IMG/VR virus record: IMGVR_UViG_3300017963_000355
Span: 1-49,014 of that record
Strand: one strand, 5' to 3'
Length of the DNA: 49,014 nt
Source: a virus
Made by a program: the position numbers and the translations under genes. The stretch's first letter is position 1. Every line of letters starts with the position of its first letter. Of this stretch, positions 9,485 through 18,398 are shown piece after piece. The notes under the pieces were generated by a model. The model was not told where the DNA came from and made no database searches. It saw only the letters and a program-made list of their open reading frames with translations.

Positions 9485-11029
9485 ATGCCGGCCTTGGACC
9501 CGATCATCAACGTGTCATGGGAGTCCGCCACGGTCCGGGGCCGTCCTGAAACGCTCCCCACGGACCTCCGGGAACGTCTCCTGTCCGTCAAGTTTGTGGA
9601 CAAGGTGTCCGGGGCCTCCAAGCTGGACGTCCAGCTAGACAACGCGGACCTGTCCCTGTTCGATGAGCCCAGGCTGGCGGAGGGAAACAAGCTCCACGTC
9701 CAATGGGGATACGCCAACGATCTGACCCCCACCCACGTGGTGACCATCAAGTCCGTCAAGGGCTGGCGGACCCTCACCATTGAGGGGGAGTCCACGGAGG
9801 AGCTGGCGGCCGTGGCCCTCCAGCGGACCAGACTGTGGGAGAACGCCACGGAGTTTGAAGTGGCGGAGGAGCTGGCCAGGGAGCTGGGCTACACGGCGGA
9901 AAACCAACGGGACATCCGTCCGCCGGAGGGATGGGAGGAGGAGCGGCGGGACATCCAACAGGCCGGGGAGACGGACATGGCGTTTCTGACCCGGCTGGCC
10001 GGCCGGCTGGACCTCCACTGGTATATCCAAGGCGGCCGGTTTCACTTCCACCCCCCCAACGATGACCAGCCCCCGGCCCATGTCCTCCGGTATTGGGACG
10101 ATCCGGAGGGAGTGTTCGCCGGGGAGCCCTCCATCACGGAGGGGACCCTGGGCCTCCCTGGCCGTGTGACCAGGCGGAGCCACAGCCCCCGGCAACGGAG
10201 GAGGGTCACCGGCTCCGCCGGGAATGACACGGACACGGACCGGCCGGTCATGGGGGAGGATGCTCCCCTCCGTGATCCTGGGGAGCCGGCGGCCCTGACG
10301 GAGGCGGAGCGGTCCGCGGCGGCGGACGATGACTACTTCTTCCGGTGGGCACAGGGCCGGGAGAACCAGACTGTGATGGACCCCGTCCAGGACCAGGTGG
10401 AGGCCGGGACGGACGGGACCGATGGCCAGGCCAGGAACAGGGCCAGGTCCGGGTTCCGTAGGGCGGAGCGGAAGGCCATCAAGCTCACCCTCCCCCTCAT
10501 CGGCCTCACGTGGCTCAAAGCTGACATGACCATCCGCCTGGAATTCGGGGTGGAGAAGCTGGACGGCAACTACCTGGTGGAGGAGGTGGCCCACACGGTG
10601 GGGAACGGCTACGTGTGTCGGGCCACCGTCAAGCGGAACGCCAGCTCCAGGTCCTCCGCCGGGGCGGCCAGGAACAGGGCCTCCACGGCCCAGGCGGAGG
10701 CCAGGATCAGGGCCAACATCGAAAGGCTCAATGAGCTGTTCACGTCCGGCCGGATCAACCGGGAGACCTATGACCGGAGGTGGTCCAGGTGGAACGAAAG
10801 GCTGGAGGAGCTGAGGTCCGCCAGGAGGGGAGCTGGAGCCAGGGATAGCTCCGGCCGGCCCAACACGGGGGACGTCCGGCCGGACGGTGAGCTGGAGGCC
10901 CGGAGCGGGACGGACGCGGACACCGGTGGCCGGAGGGTGGACTACAACAGGAGGGGGGCTGACGATGACTTCAGTCTGGACTTCCTGGCCGATGAGCCAC
11001 GGTGTGAGTCCGTGTTTGAGGGGAGCTGA
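9485..11029 (+). CDS. Baseplate hub protein, gpD/gp27-like
   Basis: 514-residue protein of the phage late control D (gp27/VgrG hub) family. The N-terminal beta domain has VKFVDKVSGASKLDVQLDNADL and LHVQWGYANDLTPTHVVTIK. The second has WENATEFEVAEELARELGY and ETDMAFLTRLAGRLDLHWYI, the family signature. Residues about 330-390 complete the barrel with a final NYLVEEVAHTVGNGYVC. The last 130 residues are an extra Arg/Ala-rich coiled segment plus an Asp/Gly-rich tail that ends where the spike gene starts, and they are unlike P2 gpD. They may bind the spike or another hub partner. Confidence 0.85.
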   Translation: MPALDPIINVSWESATVRGRPETLPTDLRERLLSVKFVDKVSGASKLDVQLDNADLSLFDEPRLAEGNKLHVQWGYANDLTPTHVVTIKSVKGWRTLTIEGESTEELAAVALQRTRLWENATEFEVAEELARELGYTAENQRDIRPPEGWEEERRDIQQAGETDMAFLTRLAGRLDLHWYIQGGRFHFHPPNDDQPPAHVLRYWDDPEGVFAGEPSITEGTLGLPGRVTRRSHSPRQRRRVTGSAGNDTDTDRPVMGEDAPLRDPGEPAALTEAERSAAADDDYFFRWAQGRENQTVMDPVQDQVEAGTDGTDGQARNRARSGFRRAERKAIKLTLPLIGLTWLKADMTIRLEFGVEKLDGNYLVEEVAHTVGNGYVCRATVKRNASSRSSAGAARNRASTAQAEARIRANIERLNELFTSGRINRETYDRRWSRWNERLEELRSARRGAGARDSSGRPNTGDVRPDGELEARSGTDADTGGRRVDYNRRGADDDFSLDFLADEPRCESVFEGS

Positions 11030-11031
11030 CG

Positions 11032-11796
11032 ATGGTGGAGCGGCGGGACAGGGACCGGAGGGACCGGAGGTTCATGGGCCTCTACGTGGGCCAGGTGGTG
11101 GACCGTGATGACCCGGAGGGCCTTGGCCGTGTCAAGGTCAACGTCCCCGGCCTCCTGGAGCCCAGCTCCACCTGGGCCTGGCCCCTGGGCTCCCCAGGCG
11201 GAGGGACGGCCCAACGCGGGACCTTTGATCCCCCGGCCGTGGAGGCCACCGTGGGGGTCCTATTCAACCAAGGTGAGGTGGAGGAGCCCTACTACATGAC
11301 GGGTCCCTGGGGAGCCCCTGGCGGGACCAGTGACATCCCCACCGGAGCCCAGGTGGGTGAGGGTGATGACCTCCGGGACCGCCAGGTGGCCGTCCAGGAG
11401 GATGGTGAGTGGCGGCTGACCAGGGACTCCAGGACGGCCTCCGGCGGCCAACGGTGGCTGTTGGAGCACATAGGGACCGGCCTGTCCGTGTTCCTGGACG
11501 GGGCGGCGGACAAGCTCCACCTGGTGGACCCTGGAGCTGACCAGGCCCTGGTCCGCGGGACGGAGTACAGGGCGGAGGAGGCCAGCCTCCTCACGTCCAT
11601 CAAGACGGCCCTGGACGCGGCCGGTGGTAGCCTGGACACAGCCGGGACGGACCCCACCCTGGTGGGCCTGGCCTCCCTGGCGGCCGGGGCCTTGGAGGCG
11701 GCCGGGGCCAGCCTGAAGGCGGCGGCCACGGCCATTGACGGGAGTGACCTGACCACGGCCTCCTGGGCCTTGTCGGACAAGGCGTTCACGGAGTAG
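11032..11796 (+). CDS. Baseplate spike protein, gpV-like with OB fold
   Basis: 254-residue baseplate assembly protein V-like spike. After a charged N-terminal decamer, GLYVGQVVDRDDPEGLGRVKVNVPGL is the start of the OB fold. PAVEATVGVLFNQGEVEEPYYMTGPWG continues it and is diagnostic for gpV/gp5-type proteins. From about residue 165 the sequence becomes Ala/Gly/Leu-rich (AAGGSLDTAGTDPTL and similar), possibly trimerising helices rather than the usual beta-helix needle. No PAAR or lysozyme domain is visible. Two bases separate it from the hub gene. Confidence 0.8.
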   Translation: MVERRDRDRRDRRFMGLYVGQVVDRDDPEGLGRVKVNVPGLLEPSSTWAWPLGSPGGGTAQRGTFDPPAVEATVGVLFNQGEVEEPYYMTGPWGAPGGTSDIPTGAQVGEGDDLRDRQVAVQEDGEWRLTRDSRTASGGQRWLLEHIGTGLSVFLDGAADKLHLVDPGADQALVRGTEYRAEEASLLTSIKTALDAAGGSLDTAGTDPTLVGLASLAAGALEAAGASLKAAATAIDGSDLTTASWALSDKAFTE

Positions 11797-11799
11797 ACG

Positions 11800-12219
11800 A
11801 TGGCCGATCAAGCGATCCTTGGATATGGACTCCTGGCTCCCTTCCGGAGGGGAGCCAATGACTTTGTGGCGGCCGGAGGGGAGGAGCTGATCAAGTCGTC
11901 CATCCGGACGATCCTGGGGACCCGGTGTGGTTCCGCCACCACCTCCGGGGAGGTCCCGTTCAACCAATCCCTGGGGAGCCTCCTCTACCTCCTCCGCCAT
12001 GAGAACATGGACGATCCGGCGATCGATGAGCTGGCCCGCTACTACGTGGTGGACGCGATCCGCCGGAATGAGCCCAGGGTCCGCCTGAAGGTGGTCAGGT
12101 TCATCAAGGACCCCAGGGCCTACAGCTACACCATCACCATCCGCTACGATGTCATTTCGCGGAACGTCCCCGGGAACCGTGTGGTGGTCCGGGACGTGTC
12201 ACAGGAGGTCACGGTATGA
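11800..12219 (+). CDS. Baseplate wedge protein gp25/gpW-like
   Basis: 139-residue protein of the gp25-like lysozyme-fold family, which forms the inner baseplate wedge and nucleates sheath assembly. The family marks are EELIKSSIRTILGTRCGSA, FNQSLGSLLYLLRHENMDDPAIDEL and the C-terminal RAYSYTITIRYDVI. The stop codon overlaps the start of the gpJ gene by 4 bases, indicating translational coupling. Confidence 0.88.
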   Translation: MADQAILGYGLLAPFRRGANDFVAAGGEELIKSSIRTILGTRCGSATTSGEVPFNQSLGSLLYLLRHENMDDPAIDELARYYVVDAIRRNEPRVRLKVVRFIKDPRAYSYTITIRYDVISRNVPGNRVVVRDVSQEVTV

Positions 12220-13766
12220 CCACGATCCCCAGCCCTCCGGACTACACGGACAAGGACTTCGCCTCCATCCGTCAACGGATCATCACCCACCTGGTGGCCC
12301 TGTTCCCCAGGTGGACGGACTACAACAGGTCCAATTTCGGGACGGTCCTGATAGAGGCTTTCGCCTACGTGGGGGACATCCTGGCCTACTACCAGGACGC
12401 CCAAGCCAGGGAGACCAGGTGGTCCACGGCCGTCCGTAGGGCCTCCATCATCTCCCTGGCCAGGCTCATCAACTACACCCTGGACGGGGCCGTGGCGGCC
12501 ACGGTGGACATGGACGTCACCATCACCAGGCCGGTGAGCCCAGGCGGCCAGGTGACCATCCCGATCGGGACCTTCGTGAAAACGGCGGAGCTGATCGATC
12601 CGGTCAGGTTCCAGGTGGTGACGGCGGACCTGGTGATCGCCCCCGGGGACACGGCCGGGATCATGACGGTGGAGAACAGTGAGACCCATGAGGATGTGTT
12701 TGAGGCCCGTGGGGAGAATGGGGAGGAATTCACCCTGTCACAGGTTCCGTTCCTTGATGACTCGGACGTCATGACCATTGACGCCCTGGCCTGGACCAGG
12801 GTGGACAGTTTCCTGGACTCGGACCCCACCGATCGCCACTACGTGGTCCTGGTGGATGAGAACGATCGGGCCACGTTCCGGACGGGGGACGGGATCAACG
12901 GAGCTGTCCCTCCGGCCGGGGGGACCGTCCTGGTCAGCTACAAGACGGGCGGAGGTGATGACGGCAACGTGGAGGCCGGGACGATCACCAAGTTTGAGCC
13001 GGGGAGCTGGACGGACAGCCTGGGGAACCCTGTGGTGGTCACCGTGACCAACCCCTTGGCGGCCTCCGGAGGCTATGACCGGGAGACGGTGGCCAGGGCC
13101 AGGGAGCTGGCCCCCAGGTCCCTCCGTGTCCTCAACCGGTGTGTGGCCCGGAGGGACTTTGAGGACCTGGCCGTCCAGGTCCCTGGGGTGGCCAGGGCCT
13201 TGATGCTCACCAAGGGTGAGGATGTGGCCGTCCCGGACTTCAACTATGGTCTCCTGTTCGTGGTCCCCACCGGCGGCGGGACCCCCACCGGGGTCCTCCT
13301 CACGGCCGTGGAGGACTACATCAACGATGGGTTCCCCACCATGTTGACGTTTGGGTGGGAGGCCAGGGTCCCGGTCTACAACACGATCAACGTGGTGGCC
13401 ACGGTCTACCTGGCCCAGGACGCGGAGGAGGACACGGTGGCCACGTCCGTCCGCCAGGCCCTGTCCGACTTCTTCGCCCCCCTCAACGCGGACGGGTCCA
13501 CCAATGAGCTGGTGGACTTTGGCTACAACTACAAGGACAAGGACGGGGACCCGGACCCTATGGTGGCCCTGTCGGACATCAAGAACATCATCAACGACAC
13601 CACCGGGGTCCGGAGGCTGGGGACTCCGGACGATGGTGAGGGGGTGACCCTCGACGGGGCGGAGGACAACGTGGACCTGATCCTCCGGGAGTTTCCGGAG
13701 GCCGGGACCCTCACCCTCATCAACGGGGACACGGCCGGGACCTTTTACTCCGGCCCGATCGATTAG
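12216..13766 (+). CDS. Baseplate J-like protein (gpJ/gp6-like wedge)
   Basis: 516-residue baseplate wedge protein. The N-terminus PPDYTDKDFASIRQRI, NRSNFGTVLIEAFAYVGDILAYYQD and RRASIISLARLINYTL are classic gpJ/gp6 segments. The middle has DRATFRTGDGINGAVPPAGGTVLVSYKTGGGDDGN in pieces typical of the J barrel. RETVARARELAPRSLRVLNRCVARRDFEDLAVQVPGVARA is the conserved C-terminal region. It is expected to bridge hub and gpI. Confidence 0.9.
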   Translation: MTTIPSPPDYTDKDFASIRQRIITHLVALFPRWTDYNRSNFGTVLIEAFAYVGDILAYYQDAQARETRWSTAVRRASIISLARLINYTLDGAVAATVDMDVTITRPVSPGGQVTIPIGTFVKTAELIDPVRFQVVTADLVIAPGDTAGIMTVENSETHEDVFEARGENGEEFTLSQVPFLDDSDVMTIDALAWTRVDSFLDSDPTDRHYVVLVDENDRATFRTGDGINGAVPPAGGTVLVSYKTGGGDDGNVEAGTITKFEPGSWTDSLGNPVVVTVTNPLAASGGYDRETVARARELAPRSLRVLNRCVARRDFEDLAVQVPGVARALMLTKGEDVAVPDFNYGLLFVVPTGGGTPTGVLLTAVEDYINDGFPTMLTFGWEARVPVYNTINVVATVYLAQDAEEDTVATSVRQALSDFFAPLNADGSTNELVDFGYNYKDKDGDPDPMVALSDIKNIINDTTGVRRLGTPDDGEGVTLDGAEDNVDLILREFPEAGTLTLINGDTAGTFYSGPID

Positions 13767-13786
13767 AGGACCTGGAGGAGGACACC

Positions 13787-14911
13787 ATGGCGATCGAAGT
13801 CTATCAAAGCCAATACGCTGGGGACGATTACAACAACTGGCCCCGTGAGGCTTTCGAGCTGGCCAGTTTTTTCTCAGGGTCCAGCCACTTCACCATCATT
13901 GACAGCTACACCACCCATTGGTGGGAAAACCGACCGTGGGATGGACCACTCCCCACCCCATACGCCAGCTATGTGGGCCACCGATACAAGGGGGACCCGA
14001 TCGCGGACACGGAGGCCAGGCCATCCGGATCTGGTGGCCCCTATCGGGTGTGGGAGGACACCACGGACATGGGGTCAGCCAATGACTGGTTCGTGATCCA
14101 GTGTGAGACCACCATCCATGGGTCCTACGGCCTCCCCAAGTGGCAAGCCAAGATCCAATGGACCAACTCCACCGGGTTCGATGATGTCTCCGGCCTGAAC
14201 TATGGGACGGAGGGTTCCACCAGGAGGTTCAATGTCCGGTTCTCCCCTCACGGTGGGTGGAACCTGGCGGACACCAACCCGGACTTTGACCCGGCTGGCC
14301 AGTCCTACAGGTCCTCACAAAACCATATGTATACGTTCGGCCACGGCGGCTCCGGGAATGACACCAGGTGGATTCTGGTGGCGGATGACGGCCAGCTTTG
14401 GAAGATGAACAGGAGGAACCAATCCGCCTTTGATGCGATCTACTTTGAGGGCTACATGGGGGACATTGTCCCGGTAGCTCCGGCTGGTGACCAGCCTGTC
14501 CCCAGGGTGTTTCACTGGGGTGGGGCCGATGTGGATTATGTCTACACCAACGGCTACCTTCCGGAGGATTCATATGTCACCGGCCCGTCCGACACCTACG
14601 GGGGGCTGGCCTTTGAGGATGAGTCCGGCTTGTGGGTTGAGGAGGGCTTCAGGCTCCCGGACGGCCAGCGGATGGCCAGCTACTTGACACAGCCCAACCG
14701 TCACGCGGCGGACCTCCTCTCACAGTATGAGATTGACGTCCTTCCCTACTACCTGATCGGTTCCACCAAGGGGATGATCGGGACGGTCCCCCTGGTGGGC
14801 CGGTCCTACATGCCGGGGTTCATGCTGATCGCCAACAAACAGATCCTTTGCACCAAGGCCGGCTATGGGGTCCTGGTGAAGTGGGACGGGTCCACGGACC
14901 TGAACTTCTGA
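13787..14911 (+). CDS. Baseplate/fibre-associated protein A (paralogue of next gene)
   Basis: 374-residue Trp-, Tyr- and Asp-rich protein that I cannot place in a known family. It is inserted between gpJ and gpI, where phages keep receptor-binding or baseplate-decorating proteins. It shares a pattern with the next gene: a DWFVIQ...PKWQAKIQWT block, a RFSPHGGWN block and a RWILVADDGQLWK...YFEGYMGD block, each aligning with a counterpart there. High aromatic content and no signal peptide fit a secreted-face virion protein that binds surface sugars or proteins. The function is inferred. Confidence 0.55.
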   Translation: MAIEVYQSQYAGDDYNNWPREAFELASFFSGSSHFTIIDSYTTHWWENRPWDGPLPTPYASYVGHRYKGDPIADTEARPSGSGGPYRVWEDTTDMGSANDWFVIQCETTIHGSYGLPKWQAKIQWTNSTGFDDVSGLNYGTEGSTRRFNVRFSPHGGWNLADTNPDFDPAGQSYRSSQNHMYTFGHGGSGNDTRWILVADDGQLWKMNRRNQSAFDAIYFEGYMGDIVPVAPAGDQPVPRVFHWGGADVDYVYTNGYLPEDSYVTGPSDTYGGLAFEDESGLWVEEGFRLPDGQRMASYLTQPNRHAADLLSQYEIDVLPYYLIGSTKGMIGTVPLVGRSYMPGFMLIANKQILCTKAGYGVLVKWDGSTDLNF

Positions 14912-14924
14912 GGAGGAGTCCACC

Positions 14925-16019
14925 ATGTCCGGAACAATGCAATATCGAGTTAACAGGGTGTGGGACTCCACGATCCAGCCCAACGTGTCCCCGGCCAGGT
15001 TCCTGTGGGAATGGTTGAATTTCATCAACGACCACCCTGGACTCACCGTTGTGGAGTGTGGGACGGGGACCACCAGCCACGGGTCATCCATCCCGGTTGA
15101 GTGGTTGTCATGGGACGGTGTGGCTGATCCCTCCACCCTGTCTCCCACCCCGTTCCTCCCCAATTCGTGGGTGGTGTTCCGGGCTGTCAATGCGGACGCC
15201 CTCCTTGACGGTGGCGGAGGTATGCCGTGGGAGGCCAAGGTCCAGGGGACATGGGGAGGGACCAACTATGACGATCCGTCCGTTACGGACTACGGCCAAG
15301 ACGGGAACGCGGACAGGGTGGTCCTCCGGTCCTCGCCTGCTGGCGGCTGGACCGGGGCTTCTGTGTTCGATTTCTCCCCAAACACTGGTGAGGCCGTGAG
15401 CCAGGACATGGCCATCTACTCCGGAGCGGATAAGGACTTCTGGCTGGATCTGGTGGGTGATGATGACACCCTGTTCTGGAAAGGCGCGGCCGGGGACTGG
15501 CCCACCGATGACCCCAAGGCACGGAGCCGGGGTGGCTACCTGGGGATGTTCCAGCGGAGGTCCCCGGCCATCAAGTGGCCGTTTTGGATGACGGCCGGTC
15601 AGATCCTGGACGCTACAGCCGGAGGGTCTTATCCGGTCAACTCCAAGCGGACCACCAACGGCTATTATGTGTGGGCTCCCAACTACTCCTGGAATTGGCC
15701 GTCCTTCAGCCTGGGGAGGGATGACACGGCCGTCCAGGGCCACCGGTGTGACACGTGGTCCTATGTGGTCATCAACGCTATGAACCCTTGCATCTACACG
15801 GGGGAGGATGTTCTCCCGGCCATCCTCATCCGTGAGAACGCCACACCGGACTACTATGACGTCCTGGGGGAGCTGAGGTTCTTGGTCACCGTCAAGAACG
15901 CCTATGGACAGAACACGGTCCTGGGGAGCAACGGTGACCTGATCCAGATCTGTGTGGACCATGCCAGCTATGGGGGGATCGCTATGCCGTGGCCCTCCGG
16001 TGTGATCCCGTCCTGGTAG
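14925..16019 (+). CDS. Baseplate/fibre-associated protein B (paralogue of previous gene)
   Basis: 364-residue protein that appears to be a diverged tandem duplicate of the preceding gene. NSWVVFRAVNADALL...PWEAKVQGTWGG, VVLRSSPAGGWTGASVFDFSP and DFWLDLVGDDDTLFWKG...GGYLGMFQR match the corresponding blocks in order and spacing. The C-terminal 120 residues differ. The same Trp/Asp-rich composition and the same gene neighbourhood suggest a second receptor-binding or baseplate surface protein. A GAGGAGTCCACC ribosome site precedes the ATG. Confidence 0.55.
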   Translation: MSGTMQYRVNRVWDSTIQPNVSPARFLWEWLNFINDHPGLTVVECGTGTTSHGSSIPVEWLSWDGVADPSTLSPTPFLPNSWVVFRAVNADALLDGGGGMPWEAKVQGTWGGTNYDDPSVTDYGQDGNADRVVLRSSPAGGWTGASVFDFSPNTGEAVSQDMAIYSGADKDFWLDLVGDDDTLFWKGAAGDWPTDDPKARSRGGYLGMFQRRSPAIKWPFWMTAGQILDATAGGSYPVNSKRTTNGYYVWAPNYSWNWPSFSLGRDDTAVQGHRCDTWSYVVINAMNPCIYTGEDVLPAILIRENATPDYYDVLGELRFLVTVKNAYGQNTVLGSNGDLIQICVDHASYGGIAMPWPSGVIPSW

Positions 16020-16034
16020 AGGGAGGAGGAGCCC

Positions 16035-16946
16035 ATGGCGTTCCTAGCACATTGGAAGATCGGCGGAGCCCCCGGGGACGCCATGAACGGCCAGGCGGCC
16101 GTGGACTCCGCGGCCGGTGGCTCCGGAGCCCATGATGGGACCTATGTCCTCAACGCCCTGGGGGGTTCCCTCCTCAAAGGGTTCGGGACGGATGAAGGGC
16201 TCCACCTCCAGGCCAGCTCATATTGGAATTATGGCTACATCCACAACATGGCCAACGTGGCGGACCTCCGCCTCCAAGGCTTGATGACCGTGGCGGCCTG
16301 GTTCCGCAAGCTGGACAACTACGCGGTGGAATCCGGCCTCTATCTGGCCAACTGTGGAGGCTCCGCCGGGACACAGGCGGAGAATCGTCAATGGACGCTG
16401 GAGGCCAGGGCCGGAGGTGGGCTCCGGATGTTGTGGGAGAACGGGGTGGGGGTGAACGTGGACGTCCAGTCCATCTCTGGAATCCTCCCGGTGAGGACCA
16501 GGTGGGTCCACGTGGCGGCTGTCCGCTATGAGGTAACCCCGGGGTTCTACGGGGTCAGGTTCTACGTGGACGGGGTCCTGGCGGACACACAGGACAACAC
16601 CGGCTCCGGCTGGGCTCCGCCTGACGGCGGCGGATCATCCCCGGTCTACATCGGCCGGTGGGCCGGTGGACAGCCGGCCCGTGGCTTCGCTGTTGACTCC
16701 GTCCGCCTGTATGACTCCGATGAGGGGGCCAACCTGGCGGCCATCGTGGCGGCGGAGGCTCCGGCCTTTCAGCCGGTGGGCCAGGACGTCTCCCCCAGCC
16801 TTCGCCTGGACGGCCAGGGGAGCCAGATCGTGGGTGGGAGGGACCTTGATCCCAGCCTCACCCTGACGGGCCAGGGCCATCACTTGGGCCGGATGGTCTA
16901 CACGGGAGAACGGTCCGGCCGGCCCAACGCGGGGTTCCACCAATGA
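16035..16946 (+). CDS. LamG/concanavalin-like virion protein
   Basis: 303-residue protein with a LamG-like jelly-roll: MTVAAWFRKLDN at about residue 85, then RWVHVAAVRYEV, VRFYVDGVLADTQDN, SPVYIGRW and FAVDSVRLYDSDE. This order is the signature of laminin-G/concanavalin folds that bind glycans. Residues after about 240 form two short repeats, VSPSLRLDGQGSQIVGG and LDPSLTLTGQGHHLG, which look like a small tandem motif. Its 3' end overlaps the gpI-like gene by 4 bases. A role in recognising host surface sugar is likely but not proven. Confidence 0.7.
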   Translation: MAFLAHWKIGGAPGDAMNGQAAVDSAAGGSGAHDGTYVLNALGGSLLKGFGTDEGLHLQASSYWNYGYIHNMANVADLRLQGLMTVAAWFRKLDNYAVESGLYLANCGGSAGTQAENRQWTLEARAGGGLRMLWENGVGVNVDVQSISGILPVRTRWVHVAAVRYEVTPGFYGVRFYVDGVLADTQDNTGSGWAPPDGGGSSPVYIGRWAGGQPARGFAVDSVRLYDSDEGANLAAIVAAEAPAFQPVGQDVSPSLRLDGQGSQIVGGRDLDPSLTLTGQGHHLGRMVYTGERSGRPNAGFHQ

Positions 16947-18373
16947 CGGAGACCTATTGGAACCACTACGGGGACCCCAACAGTCCCCCCACCATCTATG
17001 ACGGTCTCCCCGTCCAACAGGATGAGGACCGGGACGTCCCGGTGTCATTCGTGATCGGGGACCTCCAGGACAACGTGGACCTGTCCACCCTCAGTGTGGT
17101 CCTGATCTTTGACCTCCAAGGGTCCAATGAGACGTTCTATCCCGTCATTACCGGTGGGGTGTGGGAGTCCGGCTACTCCGGGACCATCACGGCCAACGGG
17201 GTGGGGGGCTATGACGTCGCCGTCACCACACACCCTGACTTCGCTGAGGGGAGCTGGGCCGCCACGGTCTACGTGGAGGACACGGTGGGGGAGCCCGGGA
17301 CGGCCTTCTGGACGTGGGGGGTGGTGTTCCGGGCCAGGCTCATCTCCGTCAAGGCCGTCAAGCGGAGGGAGCTGGAGCTGACATGGGACGCCCCGGTCCG
17401 TGTCCGGGCGGAGGCCATCCTCCTCCAGGACCCGGACGTGGAGGACCGCTACACTCCGGTGGACTGGACAGGCCGTGGAGGCCAGGCCAGTGACGCGGCC
17501 AACCCGGACAACTACACCCTGTCTCGTCCTGGCTCCGGTGACCTGACGGAGGCCGGTGAGGCGGCCCCCATCGCGGCCACGTGGGCCTATGAGCTGGACG
17601 GGTCCTGGTTCGTCTCCGGTGGGGTGGTCTACTCCACCAAGGTCCGGGTGGTGACGGACTATCAGATGACGGCCAGGGCGGCCTATCACATCCTGGTGTC
17701 CGGGGTCATCGGTGAGACCCCCAACGTGATGACGGACACGGACGTTGACTTTGAAGGTTTCATCGTCTCCCACGTGGTCCGTGGCTCCCTCCACCTGTGG
17801 GACCTGGTGTCCGGCCTCCACCGGCGGGATGACACGGACGGGACCGGTGACCTGGCCAAGCTGTTCACGGCCCTCCAGGAGGTCCTGGACCGGCTGATAG
17901 AGGATATTGACGCTTTCTTCCTGGAGCTGTGTGACATTGACAAGCTCCGGGAGGACTTCCTGGACACCCTCCTCCATGACCTGGGGAATCCCTTTGAGGG
18001 GATGTTCGTCCTGTCCCCCATCAAAAAGAGGAGGCTGGCCTCCATCCTGGTCCAGATCTACCGGGAGAAGGGGACGTGTCAGGGAATCCTCAACGCGGTC
18101 CTGTTCTTCGTGGAGGTGGCCCTGTCGTCCTGTTTCGAGCCCTGGCAAGCTGACACGTGGAGGCTGGCCGGGGGGAGCTATCCGTCACCCACGGGGCCGG
18201 ACCAGGATGAGCTGGGCCTGGACACCATCCTGGGGGGAGACACAACGGAGATCTACACGTTCCGGCTGGTGAGCCCAACCGTCCTGACGGTGGAGCAACG
18301 ATCGCAGATCAACGCGATCGCGGACTACATGAAGCCGGCTAACACCGTCTATCGCGGGATCATCGAACCCTGA
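16943..18373 (+). CDS. Tail protein I-like with N-terminal beta domain
   Basis: 476-residue protein. Residues about 1-140 resemble a BppU-type immunoglobulin-like fold (VPVSFVIGDLQDNVDLSTLSVVLIFD, then GVWESGYSGTI and EGSWAATVYVEDT). The C-terminal half is a P2 gpI-like tail protein: LFTALQEVLDRLIEDIDAFF, LDTLLHDLGNPFEG, KRRLASILVQIYREKGT and the final IADYMKPANTVY. gpI binds gpJ and attaches the fibres. The N-terminal fusion is larger than in P2 gpI. The fibre gene follows. Confidence 0.78.
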   Translation: MTETYWNHYGDPNSPPTIYDGLPVQQDEDRDVPVSFVIGDLQDNVDLSTLSVVLIFDLQGSNETFYPVITGGVWESGYSGTITANGVGGYDVAVTTHPDFAEGSWAATVYVEDTVGEPGTAFWTWGVVFRARLISVKAVKRRELELTWDAPVRVRAEAILLQDPDVEDRYTPVDWTGRGGQASDAANPDNYTLSRPGSGDLTEAGEAAPIAATWAYELDGSWFVSGGVVYSTKVRVVTDYQMTARAAYHILVSGVIGETPNVMTDTDVDFEGFIVSHVVRGSLHLWDLVSGLHRRDDTDGTGDLAKLFTALQEVLDRLIEDIDAFFLELCDIDKLREDFLDTLLHDLGNPFEGMFVLSPIKKRRLASILVQIYREKGTCQGILNAVLFFVEVALSSCFEPWQADTWRLAGGSYPSPTGPDQDELGLDTILGGDTTEIYTFRLVSPTVLTVEQRSQINAIADYMKPANTVYRGIIEP

Positions 18374-18398
18374 CCAGGTAGAGGGGAGGAGGACTTCC

